The notes beneath the pieces were generated by a model. It made no database searches and had not been told where the DNA came from. It was given only the letters and a program-made list of their open reading frames with translations. From the NCBI GenBank assembly GCA_964527925.1, contig CAZGQO010000004.1:178249-242248 (forward strand): DNA of 64,000 nt, given 5' to 3'. Positions 36,430-46,489 of the stretch are shown here, in pieces (position 1 is the stretch's first letter; every line of letters starts with the position of its first letter). The position numbers and the translations under genes are program-made. The DNA is from Ch128b sp964527925. GTDB taxonomy: Bacteria; Bacteroidota; Ignavibacteria; Ch128b.

Positions 36430-36903
36430 CTTTGTGTACTTAATTTTTTTTTATAAACTACTATCACAAAACTAAATAAAATGAATAAAATAAAATTTAA
36501 TGATCGTCACAGATTGGGTTTACCGATGCACCTGCATGGAGTGGATCACTCAGTAAAAATTATTTTTTCTATCAGCAATCATCACTCAAAATTAGAAAAA
36601 ATTTTTTATTGTTGAAACGAACTAAGAGGTTAAATTTTAATTTAATTCAAAACTCATTTTATTCGTGTTTGGAATTTCTATATTTCTCTCAATTCCAGTT
36701 ATTTACTCTTAGTTATTAAATCGTGAGATGATCTTTAAGTTTTTGATTTCATCTCACCAATTAAATCTTGTTTAATAACTATTCAATACGAATTAATGTC
36801 AGAAAAAAACTAATAGTGCTGATTAACTTTTATTATCAAAATATTCACTCTCAAACTCTCTTTTCTTATTTTTGCAATCATTTAAATATTTCTGGAAAGA
36901 TAA
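36430..36903. promoter_or_regulatory. Divergent promoter region between two envelope operons
   Basis: A 474-base gap separating the 12-gene minus operon from the TonB-receptor plus operon. It holds TATTTTTG at 36867-36874, which fits the Bacteroidota TAnnTTTG -7 element, 30 bases before the receptor ATG; no clear -33 partner was found. At 36501-36552 there is a short island richer in G+C than its surroundings with imperfect dyads (TGATC...GGATCA). No open reading frame and no tRNA were seen. Both operons encode outer-membrane systems that could share regulation. Confidence 0.45.
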
Positions 36904-39222
36904 ATGAGAAGAAACAAAATACTCTATACTGTAATCTTTTACTTAATAATTTTTAATTACACACAACTCCATTCGCAAACAACTGGCTGCACAATTGCTG
37001 GAGTGATTAAAGATAGCCTTAGTGGTCAATTTGTGATTGGTGTAAATGTAATCTTATATAAAGACACTGCTCAATCACCTTTTCGAGGAACGATAACAAA
37101 TCGGTATGGATTTTATTCGTTGCCAGATGTTCCACCCGGTGAATATTTCTTTGTAGTTCGGTCAATCGGATATAAATCAATCCAACAAAAAATTGAAATC
37201 ACATCTTCTCAAAAAGCACTTCGAATGGATTTCAAACTTTCAGAACAGGAAGTTCTCCTTCCAGAGGTTGTCGTCAAAGATAAACGAGAAAGTGATATTG
37301 CAAATCAAATAAGCGTCATAAATATATCGCCAGAAATGATTAAAAATCTTCCTACAATGACAGGTGAGGTTGACCTTTTCCGTACATTGCAATTATTACC
37401 AGGCATTAAGATTTCAACAGAAATTTCAAACGGATTGTATGTCAGAGGCGGTTCCCCAGACCAAACATTAACTCTTGTTGATGGTGTGATTGTTTATAAT
37501 CCAACTCATCTTGGAAACTTCTCAAGTACATTCAACACTGATGCAATCAGTGATATAAAAATAATCAAAGGAGCTTTTCCCGCAAATTATGGCGGCAGAC
37601 TTTCGAGTGTTATTGATATCAAATTGAGAGAAGGTTCAAAAGATAAATTTAAATCGAGATTCTCTCTTGGTATGATTAACAGTAGTATTGTAATGGAAGG
37701 TCCACTCGGTGAAAATTCTACTTTTATGATTACAGGTAGAAGAATGTACTATGACCAGTTGCAAAACATAATCTATCAGGGTTCAATCCTTCCAAAATAT
37801 AATTTTTATGATTTGAGCGGAAAGTTCACATTTAACATAAACGAATCAAACTTGATTAATATAAGTGGTTTTATGGGTAGAGATAGAATTTATGCTGGTT
37901 CAAAATCATTCGTTGATTACGATATCCAATGGGGTAACAAAACTCTAAATGCAAGCTGGACAACAATTTCTTCACCAACTCTCTTTTCGGTTAACTCAAT
38001 AAGTTTCACAAATTACTCATTTGAAGTTTTCTTAAAAGATAAACAGGGTCTGCAGTCAAACTTCTTCACATCGAGTGATTTAAAGGATTTCACTTTTAAG
38101 CGTGAAACAGAATTTTTCCCATCGGAATCAAACAGAATTAAATTTGGTGCTGAAGTTTCATTACATAATTATAAACTTGTTTCAAGTGATTTTTATATTG
38201 GAAAAGTAGAAAGAGATTTAAATGCTAATACTGATCAGGTTTCACTTGAAGGTGTTCTCTATGTTGCCGATGAAATGGGTATAACTGATTGGTTTTCTGC
38301 AAATATTGGTGCAAGAGGTTATTATTTTAAAGAAAGAAGAAAATTATCACTCGAACCACGCATTGCTTTGTCTTTCATTCCCTACAATGAATTATATGTT
38401 AGACTGGCTTATGCAAGATCACATCAATTCCTACACATGATAGTCAGAAATGATATTTCATTACCAACTGATTTATGGTATCCATCGAATGAAAAAATTC
38501 CACCAGCAAGATCAGACCAGTTTGTAGTTGGATTTGAAAAATATCTTCAAGGTGGAATTTATCAATTATCAGTAGAAGGATACTATAAATCAATGAATGA
38601 CATTTTAGAGTTTAATCCTTCTGCAACATTCTCACTTAATTCAAAAATCGATGATCAATTGACTTCTGGTAAAGGTGAAGCATATGGTATTGAATTTCTT
38701 CTCAATAAAAGAGTTGGAGAATTAACTGGTTGGATCGGTTATACTTTATCATGGACAAGAAGAAAATTCGAAGAATTGAACAGAGGTAGAATTTATTATC
38801 CAAGATATGACAGAAGACATGATGTTTCCATTGTATTAACCTACACACTGGATGAAAATTGGACAATATCAAGCTCGTGGGTTTATGGAACTGGACAGGC
38901 TTATACTCTTCCATCTGGACAATATTCATTACCAGATCTTGGTTCGAATTATAATTCTATTCGTTTTGATTACATTGGTAGAAATTCATATCGGTTACCT
39001 GCCTATCATAAGCTTGATTTAAGTATTGGATATAAATTCAAATTGAACAATCTTGATATGGATGCAAATCTTAGTTTCTTTAATGTGTACAACCGAAAAA
39101 ATCCTTTTGCACAGTTCATCACTTATGAATTAGATCCTGCAACGAATAAAAGTGTCCCAAAGTTGAAACAATTAACTTTATTCCCATTTATACCAGCTCT
39201 TTCTTTAACTGCTAAATTCTGA
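36904..39222 (+). CDS. TonB-dependent receptor with carboxypeptidase-like N-terminal domain
   Basis: A 772-residue outer-membrane receptor. A signal peptide (about 1-24) precedes a carboxypeptidase-regulatory-like domain (28-110: 'GVIKDSLSGQFVIGVNVIL', 'NRYGFYSLPDVPPGEYFFVV', 'RSIGYKS'). The plug (about 130-225) has 'TLQLLPGIKISTEISNGLYV' and 'RGGSPDQTLTLVDGV'. A beta-barrel fills the rest and ends 'LSLTAKF' with a terminal Phe. GGAAAG precedes the ATG. A DUF4249 lipoprotein gene follows within 10 bases, the standard partner in Bacteroidota. The ligand is unknown. ExbB/ExbD lie in the divergent operon, but no classical TonB is in the window. Confidence 0.92.
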   Translation: MRRNKILYTVIFYLIIFNYTQLHSQTTGCTIAGVIKDSLSGQFVIGVNVILYKDTAQSPFRGTITNRYGFYSLPDVPPGEYFFVVRSIGYKSIQQKIEITSSQKALRMDFKLSEQEVLLPEVVVKDKRESDIANQISVINISPEMIKNLPTMTGEVDLFRTLQLLPGIKISTEISNGLYVRGGSPDQTLTLVDGVIVYNPTHLGNFSSTFNTDAISDIKIIKGAFPANYGGRLSSVIDIKLREGSKDKFKSRFSLGMINSSIVMEGPLGENSTFMITGRRMYYDQLQNIIYQGSILPKYNFYDLSGKFTFNINESNLINISGFMGRDRIYAGSKSFVDYDIQWGNKTLNASWTTISSPTLFSVNSISFTNYSFEVFLKDKQGLQSNFFTSSDLKDFTFKRETEFFPSESNRIKFGAEVSLHNYKLVSSDFYIGKVERDLNANTDQVSLEGVLYVADEMGITDWFSANIGARGYYFKERRKLSLEPRIALSFIPYNELYVRLAYARSHQFLHMIVRNDISLPTDLWYPSNEKIPPARSDQFVVGFEKYLQGGIYQLSVEGYYKSMNDILEFNPSATFSLNSKIDDQLTSGKGEAYGIEFLLNKRVGELTGWIGYTLSWTRRKFEELNRGRIYYPRYDRRHDVSIVLTYTLDENWTISSSWVYGTGQAYTLPSGQYSLPDLGSNYNSIRFDYIGRNSYRLPAYHKLDLSIGYKFKLNNLDMDANLSFFNVYNRKNPFAQFITYELDPATNKSVPKLKQLTLFPFIPALSLTAKF

Positions 39223-39232
39223 GGTAATCACT

Positions 39233-40039
39233 ATGAATTATAAAACTTTAGGTTTAATCTTTCTTTTAAGTTCAATTTTATTCATCACTGGTTGTGAAAA
39301 AGTCGATGTTGTTGAGATTGAGCTTCCATATCATGAAAAGATTGTTGTCAATGGAATTCTGCAGGAGAATATTCCATTGAATGGTATTCAGATTGCTAAA
39401 ACACTCCCCCTGAACGAAGAGTATTCCATTAATAAAGCAGAAATCAGAGATGCAATTGTCTATATTCAGGAAGGTGTAAAAATCATTCCCTTAAAATTTG
39501 TGAGTAATGGTTTATACCGCCCACTTAGCAGTTTTACACCGCAGAAGAATAAAACTTATGAATTTTTTGCAAAATGGAATGATAAAAATGTTTATGCTAA
39601 AACTTATATACCCGCTAATCCAAAAATTCTAAATGCATACTTAATAACTGATGCATCTGGATCATACATTCAAGCTGAAATACAGAATGAAGTTGGAGCT
39701 ATCTTTGGTGCAAAGTGCATTGTGATGGAAGGAAGCTCAGTTCTTTATGAGTCAAATGATATGTATAATGTTAACGAACACTCGGACGATAAAAATGCAG
39801 TGATAACAATTCGAACACCTGCAATTCCAAAAGATATCTTGAATACTTTCACAAATAATCTGTCAATAAAAGTGTTTGCCTTTGATAAACAATTTTATAA
39901 TTACTTTGTTACAAAAAAATATAGTTTTCCAATTAAAGATTCATTTGTGCAAAGCGGCGGTGAAGTTGAATGGAATGTTTATGGAGATGGTATTGGTCTT
40001 TTCCTCGGTTATTCAATCACTACTAAAAAAATAAATTAA
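39233..40039 (+). CDS. DUF4249 lipoprotein
   Basis: A 268-residue lipoprotein with lipobox TGC (Cys21). The N-terminal half follows the DUF4249 pattern: 'EIELPYHEKIVVNGILQENI', 'AEIRDAIVYIQEGVKII' and 'TPQKNKTYEFFAKWNDKNV', which is an Ig-like strand arrangement. It is typically encoded with TonB-dependent receptors and is presumed to assist binding at the cell surface. GAGG precedes the ATG at 39233. The intergenic distance to the receptor gene is 10 bases. Confidence 0.85.
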   Translation: MNYKTLGLIFLLSSILFITGCEKVDVVEIELPYHEKIVVNGILQENIPLNGIQIAKTLPLNEEYSINKAEIRDAIVYIQEGVKIIPLKFVSNGLYRPLSSFTPQKNKTYEFFAKWNDKNVYAKTYIPANPKILNAYLITDASGSYIQAEIQNEVGAIFGAKCIVMEGSSVLYESNDMYNVNEHSDDKNAVITIRTPAIPKDILNTFTNNLSIKVFAFDKQFYNYFVTKKYSFPIKDSFVQSGGEVEWNVYGDGIGLFLGYSITTKKIN

Positions 40040-40040
40040 A

Positions 40041-41072
40041 ATGAGTTTGAAAATGATGTACTTAAAAAAATTATTATTTTTTATTTTTTCATTTCTTTTT
40101 CTGTCTGGATGTTTAAAAGATAATCCGCTTGAGCAAATTGTTGATATGAAAGATTCTGCTGAATTGCTTGTTTACCTCGAAACTAACGGTGACTTCATTA
40201 ATTCCACTGATTGCCCTGCATATGTAAAAGCAAATGAAGTTTACACTAATCTTTCAAATTGCCTGATAATTGATATTAGAGAAAAAGAAGAGTTCAAAAA
40301 TGGTCATATTCCAAATTCAAAAAATGTTAGTTTAAAAGAGCTCTATGATTTTGTTAAATCAAATCATGATTCAAACTATTCGAAAATTGTTTTGGTTAGC
40401 AATACAGGACAAAGTGCAGCTTATGCGGCTTCCTTACTAAGACTCGCAGGATTCAATAAAGTTTATTCATTACAATTTGGAATCGCCTCATGGAATCCAA
40501 TCTTTTTTAACTTATGGTATCTAAAAGTTAAAAATGGTTTTCAGTCAGGAAGATTTAACTTCTTCAATTATCCAAAACCTTCATTAAGAAATTTACCAGA
40601 TAAAGATTTGGGGAAGGGAACTACAAAAGAGTTGCTTCAGTATAGAATCAAAACTCTACTCAATGAAGGCTTTGCTGCAGTTCGGTTAGATATAGATTCA
40701 ATTATGAAAACTTACAATCCTCAAACTCAATCAATAAATTATTTTGTTATTTGTTATGCACCAACACGACTTTACAACATTCGTGATAATGGTCATCCAC
40801 CTGGTGCAATTAGATACGAACCAAGGATAGATTTGAAAAGTTCTACATACTTACAATCTTTACCAACAGACCAAACCATCGCAATTTATGATGATACAGG
40901 TGAAATTGCAGCCTATGTTACAGCATATTTAAGGCTATTAGGTTATGATGCCCGAACAATTGATCTTGGTGCTAATGGAATGATTGGCGAAGACCAAATT
41001 AATTCAACAAGGATAATAAGATTACGTTCAAACGATTTAATGAATTTTCCTTTTGAGACTGGTGAGAATTAA
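40041..41072 (+). CDS. Lipoprotein with two degenerate rhodanese domains
   Basis: A 343-residue lipoprotein with lipobox SGC after a signal peptide. Two rhodanese-like folds are visible. The first (about 70-155) has 'CLIIDIREKEEFKNGHIPNS' and 'VLVSNTGQSAAYAASLLRLA'. The second (about 235-320) has 'HPPGAIRYEP', 'IAIYDDTGEIAAYVTAYLRL' and 'LGYDARTIDLGANGM'. In both, the position of the catalytic cysteine of active rhodaneses (VYC-x-x-G) is taken by Ser or Asp, so sulfur transfer is unlikely. The start may be ATG 40041 or one of two ATGs at 40053/40056. It is last in the receptor operon, one base after the DUF4249 gene. A binding or structural role is inferred. Confidence 0.8.
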   Translation: MSLKMMYLKKLLFFIFSFLFLSGCLKDNPLEQIVDMKDSAELLVYLETNGDFINSTDCPAYVKANEVYTNLSNCLIIDIREKEEFKNGHIPNSKNVSLKELYDFVKSNHDSNYSKIVLVSNTGQSAAYAASLLRLAGFNKVYSLQFGIASWNPIFFNLWYLKVKNGFQSGRFNFFNYPKPSLRNLPDKDLGKGTTKELLQYRIKTLLNEGFAAVRLDIDSIMKTYNPQTQSINYFVICYAPTRLYNIRDNGHPPGAIRYEPRIDLKSSTYLQSLPTDQTIAIYDDTGEIAAYVTAYLRLLGYDARTIDLGANGMIGEDQINSTRIIRLRSNDLMNFPFETGEN

Positions 41073-41470
41073 ATTTTAAAATTGATTATTATTTTTAATG
41101 AATCATCTAAGAGCTTTTGATTTTTCGTTTTAATCAATTGTCTAGAATAATTTGACATCTACGTGTTCTAAAATTTCAGAACTTAAAATATTAATCAGGG
41201 ATTATTTGAAAACTGTATAATGTATTTGAGAAAAATCAAATTTCTGAGAGATTATAATTATTGTAGAAACATAAGAGACACTCAAAAATCAGAACCTCGT
41301 AGAGGTTTAATTATAAAATACATTTTCAAAAATTAAGATTTTCAAAAAAATTAGCTACGAATTAGCGAATATTTTATTAGTGTCTATTCGTGTAATTGGT
41401 GGTTTATTATTTTTTTCCACGAATGCACAAATTATTTACTCAAAATAAAATTAGAGGGTGGCTTGAACCA
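41073..41470. repeat. Intergenic block of interspersed palindromic repeats, with dispersed copy B
   Basis: No gene is present. Three copies of a repeat lie here: 41141-41170 (CTAGAATAATTTGACATCTA form), 41243-41270 (GAGAGATTATAATTATTGTA form) and 41294-41318 (CCTCGTAGAGG then TTTAATTATAAAAT). The segment 41294-41370 is a long copy related to 13980-14056 and ends with TAGCTACGAATTAGCGAAT. A run ACTCAAAATAAAATTAGAGGGTGG precedes the pseudogene, partly masked here as 41440-41463. Confidence 0.75.
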
Positions 41471-41490
41471 CCCCCCATTGGATGTTCTTA

Positions 41491-44400
41491 TTATTTCAAT
41501 AAAACCATCTTCTTTATTGATGTGTAACTGCCCGACTTCAATTGATAGAAATAAACTCCACTGCCTAATCCATATTTACCTGCATCTAATTCTCTCTCAT
41601 ATCTACCTTTATCTTTCTCTTCATTTACAAGCGTTACTATTTCTTTCACAAACATATCGTAAATCTTTAATGTAACTATACCACTCTCTTTAATTGAATA
41701 TCTAATCGTTGTGGTAGGATTAAATGAATTTGGATAATTCTATTCCAGCGTATATTCAAGATTTTCAAGATTACCTTTATAACTCACCTTCCTAATATTC
41801 TACTTTGCAAGAACTGTCTCCTCTTCAATATATTTATCATTTATCGCAAAGTATGGGTCTACATTTGTACCGATTACAAGTCTTAACCTCACTTCCCTTG
41901 AACCAATTCTATTTGTATTTATTTGATAAGTCACATCATTATAATGGGAAACTTCATTCTGGGTATAAGTCACTTCTTCGAACACTCCAAGTAACTCACC
42001 TGTTGAAGCATCCACCAACTCAACCCTAAATTTAATGAAATCATTACTTCTCAAGGCACTCTTTAATGCTGTTGAGTCAGAAATTCCAAATCTAATTGTA
42101 TAAAATAATTCCGTATCATCATCTACCATAAATGGTTTACTTACAAGATATTGATTTATTTCCTGTAAAGAATTTGGCTGAGTTCTTTCAGGTATCTCAA
42201 CAAAATCAATTTTTTCTCCATCAACTTTTATATCACTTATACTATAATAAATTTGTGATGTTGATAATGTCACAACTCCTTCACGACTCTTTGATGTGGC
42301 AACAAATTCTTCTGGAATAAATCTCGGGTATATAGGCTTCGTGGTAATTACATAAGGTGAAGATTTTGTCTTGTATGAAAGGGCAAACATATGTTCTGGA
42401 ATTATTCCATTTCTTACCTAAACATCTCTACCATATAAATCCAATTGATAAACTACTGGACCTCTGCTGTCCGTATACTGGACTGGAAGGTCATTATTCC
42501 TTCACCAGGCAAGTGTCCAGCGTGTGTTACATCTATTCAAGTTTACACTCATTACTTCATCACCAAATATTTTAAAAATTTCAGGATTCGATGTAGTTGT
42601 TAAAATAGCCTGTGTCTGATAGATACTTTCTTGAGTTAAAGTTGATGGTAGGTATTTTCTTTTTCCTATCCAGCCTACATAAGCATTATCATTAACTGCT
42701 ATTCCGGAAGGTTTAAAATTTTCAGGGAATACACTCCCATTTGATAGAATTCTAAATTCTACATTCTCTATATTTTTGCTCTCATCTAAATTTAACCTAG
42801 AATAATAAATATCTGATTTACCAGAAAAATGTTGTCCCCATGCTATATGAAATTTTACAGGGTAATTATATGTTTCAACTTCAACAAATACAGAAGGATT
42901 GAACGAATTACCATCCGAATTATCAAATATTCCATTGTTATAATATAAATTGATTTCAGGATATCCATTCGAACCCACGATCAAATTACCAATGCTGAAA
43001 TAAAGACCACCAGGTGAAAATATATCATCTGAGCTTTCTTCTCTCCAGATAATAATAAAATCATTTATTCCTGCTCTACTACAACCTATTACAGGTGGAG
43101 AATTTTCTTCAAATGTTGTAAAGTCAACATCTCTAACTACTTTAACATTAAATACAGAATTTCTCGGAATATCATATAATAAAGCTTTAATAAAATATCC
43201 ATCATCTTTTTTTTGTTTATAAACAATTATAGCCATGCTCTGACCTATTTGAGCTATTGATGGAGACTTTGAATCTTTTTCTGAAATAGGTTTACCATTA
43301 TTACCAATAATCCATGTTTGACCGCCATCGAAACTTATTTCTAACCATATATAACCAAGACTCTCATATACATTCAGTAATGTACCATCATGATATCGAA
43401 TAAATTTTCTCTGGCTGTTATTCGCATAAGTATTGGGATTATTACTCAGTTGTGCACCTTTATAATTTGCACTCACAACCGCACCTTCCTGCTTAAACGC
43501 AACAGGTGTCTCAAGGGCTTTTACATTTTGAAATACTTCACTGCCTTGCGGTGAAGCACTCCAACTCTGAAAATAAAAACGATGTGTTGTTCCTGTATGT
43601 TGTAAGAAAATATCCTGTACTGCATCGGCTTTTATGGAATAGTAGGGAACATTAGAATTATTGGGGTCTGGATTTTGATTAAAGAAAACGCCACCTGTGG
43701 TTTGATTGTAAGCGCCAGTTGGTACATGAGGTGACGAAAACTGAATAAAGTTATTTGGTTGATTTTCAGGTGAAAGTAAATAACATGGGTCTTTAAATTT
43801 AATATAAAACCATAGGTATTTGAATTATTCAATTCCATTAATTGATTTTGAACTTTATCAATTGAATTCAAAGGGACGAAGTTAGCATATCGTTTTCGAC
43901 CATTCTCTATTGTTCTATTAACAACAAAATTTTCTTTTAATTTGAATTCTGTAGAAACATTATTCCATGTATGATGCTTAAAGTTTCCGATTCCTTGATA
44001 ATTATTAAATCTTTCATGATTTGTTTTCTCTTCATATTGATTCCCATCTAAATGATTAAGACTATCCCCAGAGCTCATAATTGAATTAGCTAACGTAAGG
44101 GTACTTCCAGAAACATTTGATCCAGCAATAATGTTCTTTGCATATACAGCAACTTCGATGAGATCAGGGACTTTATTTTCAAGTGCATAGTGCATACGAG
44201 CAATTTGTTGATCGCTGAACCTATTCCGACATTGTCCACCATATGACATAAAATTTCGTGGTTCTGCAATATATTTTTTCCACAATCATCCGTAAAATCA
44301 CCTATATATTGACAATTTGAATTAACATAATATAAAATTCCATCTCCACCATTATATGGTTTAGCCTGTGTATCACATAGTAAATCGCCAGTAGAACCAC

Positions 44401-45012
44401 AATTTGCAATACACCCTTCTGTATGGACTCTTGTTACTCTTTCATAACCAAAAGTAACTTCATAGGTATGATAAAGATTCAGCAATGTCCAACTTCATGA
44501 GGAAGAGTTGTTCCGTTTGTAGTAATAGAATTTTTAACAATAAGCGCTCTGCCAGGAATATTTTCTGCGCGTCCATTGTAAGGGGCATTACCAACAAAAT
44601 ATATGTTTAACATTTTTAATTTCCTCTTAACTTGAAACAATTCATAAAGCTCAGATACATTATCAATTTCGTAATACCGATCGCTATTTATTGTATCTTG
44701 GCTCACGATTTTAAAGCTTTCCTTTGCAGAAGAATATGCACTGAGTAATTGATAGTATGCTGTTGAAACATCGCTGTTAGGCAATCCTCCAGTTCCATTA
44801 TTACGCTGTACAATGTGAATAGAAAGTACAATATGCCGAACGTTTGTTGGAGATTTGAGCATATTTGGTTCTCCATATGGAGCTGCTTGTAAGAGTGTTG
44901 TTCCCTCTGCTATAGTTGTTCCACACTCAATTTGTGAATAAAGGATATCACTTATAAAAAGTTGTACAAATAAAATAATTGTAAATCTTGAAAGATTAAT
45001 TTTTTGAAACAT
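41491..45012 (-). pseudogene. Decayed secreted M43 (pappalysin-like) metalloprotease with Asp-box propeller and T9SS domain
   Basis: One broken gene of about 1170 codons. AAGGAGG precedes the ATG at 45012 and a signal peptide follows. The zinc motif reads 'LPHEVGHC' then, after a one-base loss near 44481, 'LNLYHTYE', giving HExxHxxxxxH. A second frameshift in an A-run near 44285 separates it from the Met-turn 'RNFMSYGGQCRNRF'. A third frameshift lies near 43820. The middle has sialidase-like Asp-box 'EISFDGGQTW'. In-frame stops are TGA at 42502-42504 (after 'RWTLAW'), and TAG at 42418-42420, 41800-41802 and 41740-41742. The tail is a T9SS domain ('NYPNSFNPTTTIRY', ending 'KKMVLLK'). Fragments may still be transcribed, but no active enzyme is expected. 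Confidence 0.9.
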
Positions 45013-45088
45013 TTTATTACCTCCTTTTTTATTAAAACTGTTTTTATAATTTTATACAGGTTTACTATTAAAAATTTCTTTTTTAGAA

Positions 45089-46485
45089 TTATCTTCTTCC
45101 AATAATAATTAAAGCATAGCTTAGAATTCCATCATAGCGCGTACCTACAGTAACCACAAAGGAATTCGAAGTAGATAAACTATATAATTTATCATTTCCG
45201 TTTAATAGATTATTGTATTTATACCAAGAAGATCCATTAAAATCCCAAAACATCGCATCATCACCTACCAATGATATATCATTTTTATCTGTTCCTCTAA
45301 TTCTATAGGAAAAGTTACCAAGTCGAAGAATCTCCCAAACATTTCCACTACCAATTCTATCAATGCGAGTTATGTTTTTGTCGATTAATGAATGATGATA
45401 AACTCCTCCCCCAGTGATAATGAATTCTGTATTACTTGATGCCCAAACACTACTAAGTAAACTTCTATACTAATAATAGGGATTTGGATTAAAGTTATTC
45501 CATAATATATTAGACTTATGATTTTTAATTTCCAATAAAACAATATTTCCGTTATTTTCTTTCCATCCGCAAGCCCAGACTTCTTTTCCATCTGGTATTC
45601 CATAAATATCTTTAAAATCCACATCCGTTCCGCTCTCTATCTTCCCCCACCTTACTCCATCCCAGTGCGCTATGTTGTCATTGTAGCCTACGGCATATAA
45701 ATCATTGCTTTTACTGCCCCAGAGTTTGTTTATTGATATTGGTACACATTCTTTTTTTACTTGTTTTCCATTTTTAATATAAGCTACTTGTGAACCAGAA
45801 CTTATAATTAAATTTTCATTATCAATTGCAAATATTGAACGTGCAGGATAAAAGCCCAAACCTGTTCCCTGAGGACAAAATGTGTAAAATTCTATCCTCT
45901 TCAACTCCCACTTAGTTCCATCCCAATGGATTGCGTTGTAGGCATTTGGATCACATCTGCCAAGTGAGTCCTTTACATATATCTCCCCTACTGCCAGAAG
46001 TTATTCTCATCAATTATGGCTACATCATATAATGCAATGCTGCCTCATTCTCCTCCAAATTTCCACATCTGCCAGCTAAACTCGTGACTTGTGGTATCCA
46101 GTGTAGTTATCTCTATCATTGGACTCGTAACTTTGTGTGACTCTACCAGAGCCTTTAGCCTGTATTTCCTCTTTGGCAAAAATGTATCTAAATACAAAAG
46201 TGTATCCTTTGAGTTTAATCTGAATGTATTCAAAAGTTCATTATCTCTATATAACTTTACATCCGCTGGTAATTGAACACTCCCAGCATACATTCTTACC
46301 CATGCTTCTGTGCAGCTTACATCTTCAACTATTAAACCAATTCCTGTTAGCTATGTTGGTGCGATTGGTCTATTGCAACTGAGTGTAATAATAAAAGGAG
46401 GTAGAAATATCAGAAAAATAATTAACGACTTAAGTGTTTTAGTAGAGATTTTTATTAATAATTGTTTAATAAACCCTGAAGACAT
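45089..46485 (-). pseudogene. Decayed propeller lipoprotein
   Basis: A broken gene starting at ATG 46485 with a lipobox (TLSC). An Fn3-like domain follows ('VEDVSCTEAWVRMYAGSV', 'LDTTSHEFSWQMWKFGGE'), then a propeller region with repeated 'GSKSNDLYAVGYNDNIAHW', 'DGVRWGKIESGTDVDFKDI' and 'FWDFNGSSWYKYNNL'. This architecture recurs in Ignavibacteria lipoproteins. Lesions: TAG at 46351-46353, TGA at 46045-46047, a one-base loss near 45993 (W-[frameshift]-AVGEIYVKDS) and TAG at 45470-45472. The frame is otherwise open to the TAA at 45089. Neighbouring M43 pseudogene decayed in the same way. Confidence 0.85.
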
Positions 46486-46489
46486 ATTA

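Noticed and set aside
41491..46485. Stop-codon recoding (TAG read as an amino acid) to explain in-frame stops
   Set aside because: The same genes also carry frameshifts and a TGA, and intact genes nearby end in TAG (the NSS symporter at 13644, the Cys-rich peptide at 54831). Decay is the simpler reading.
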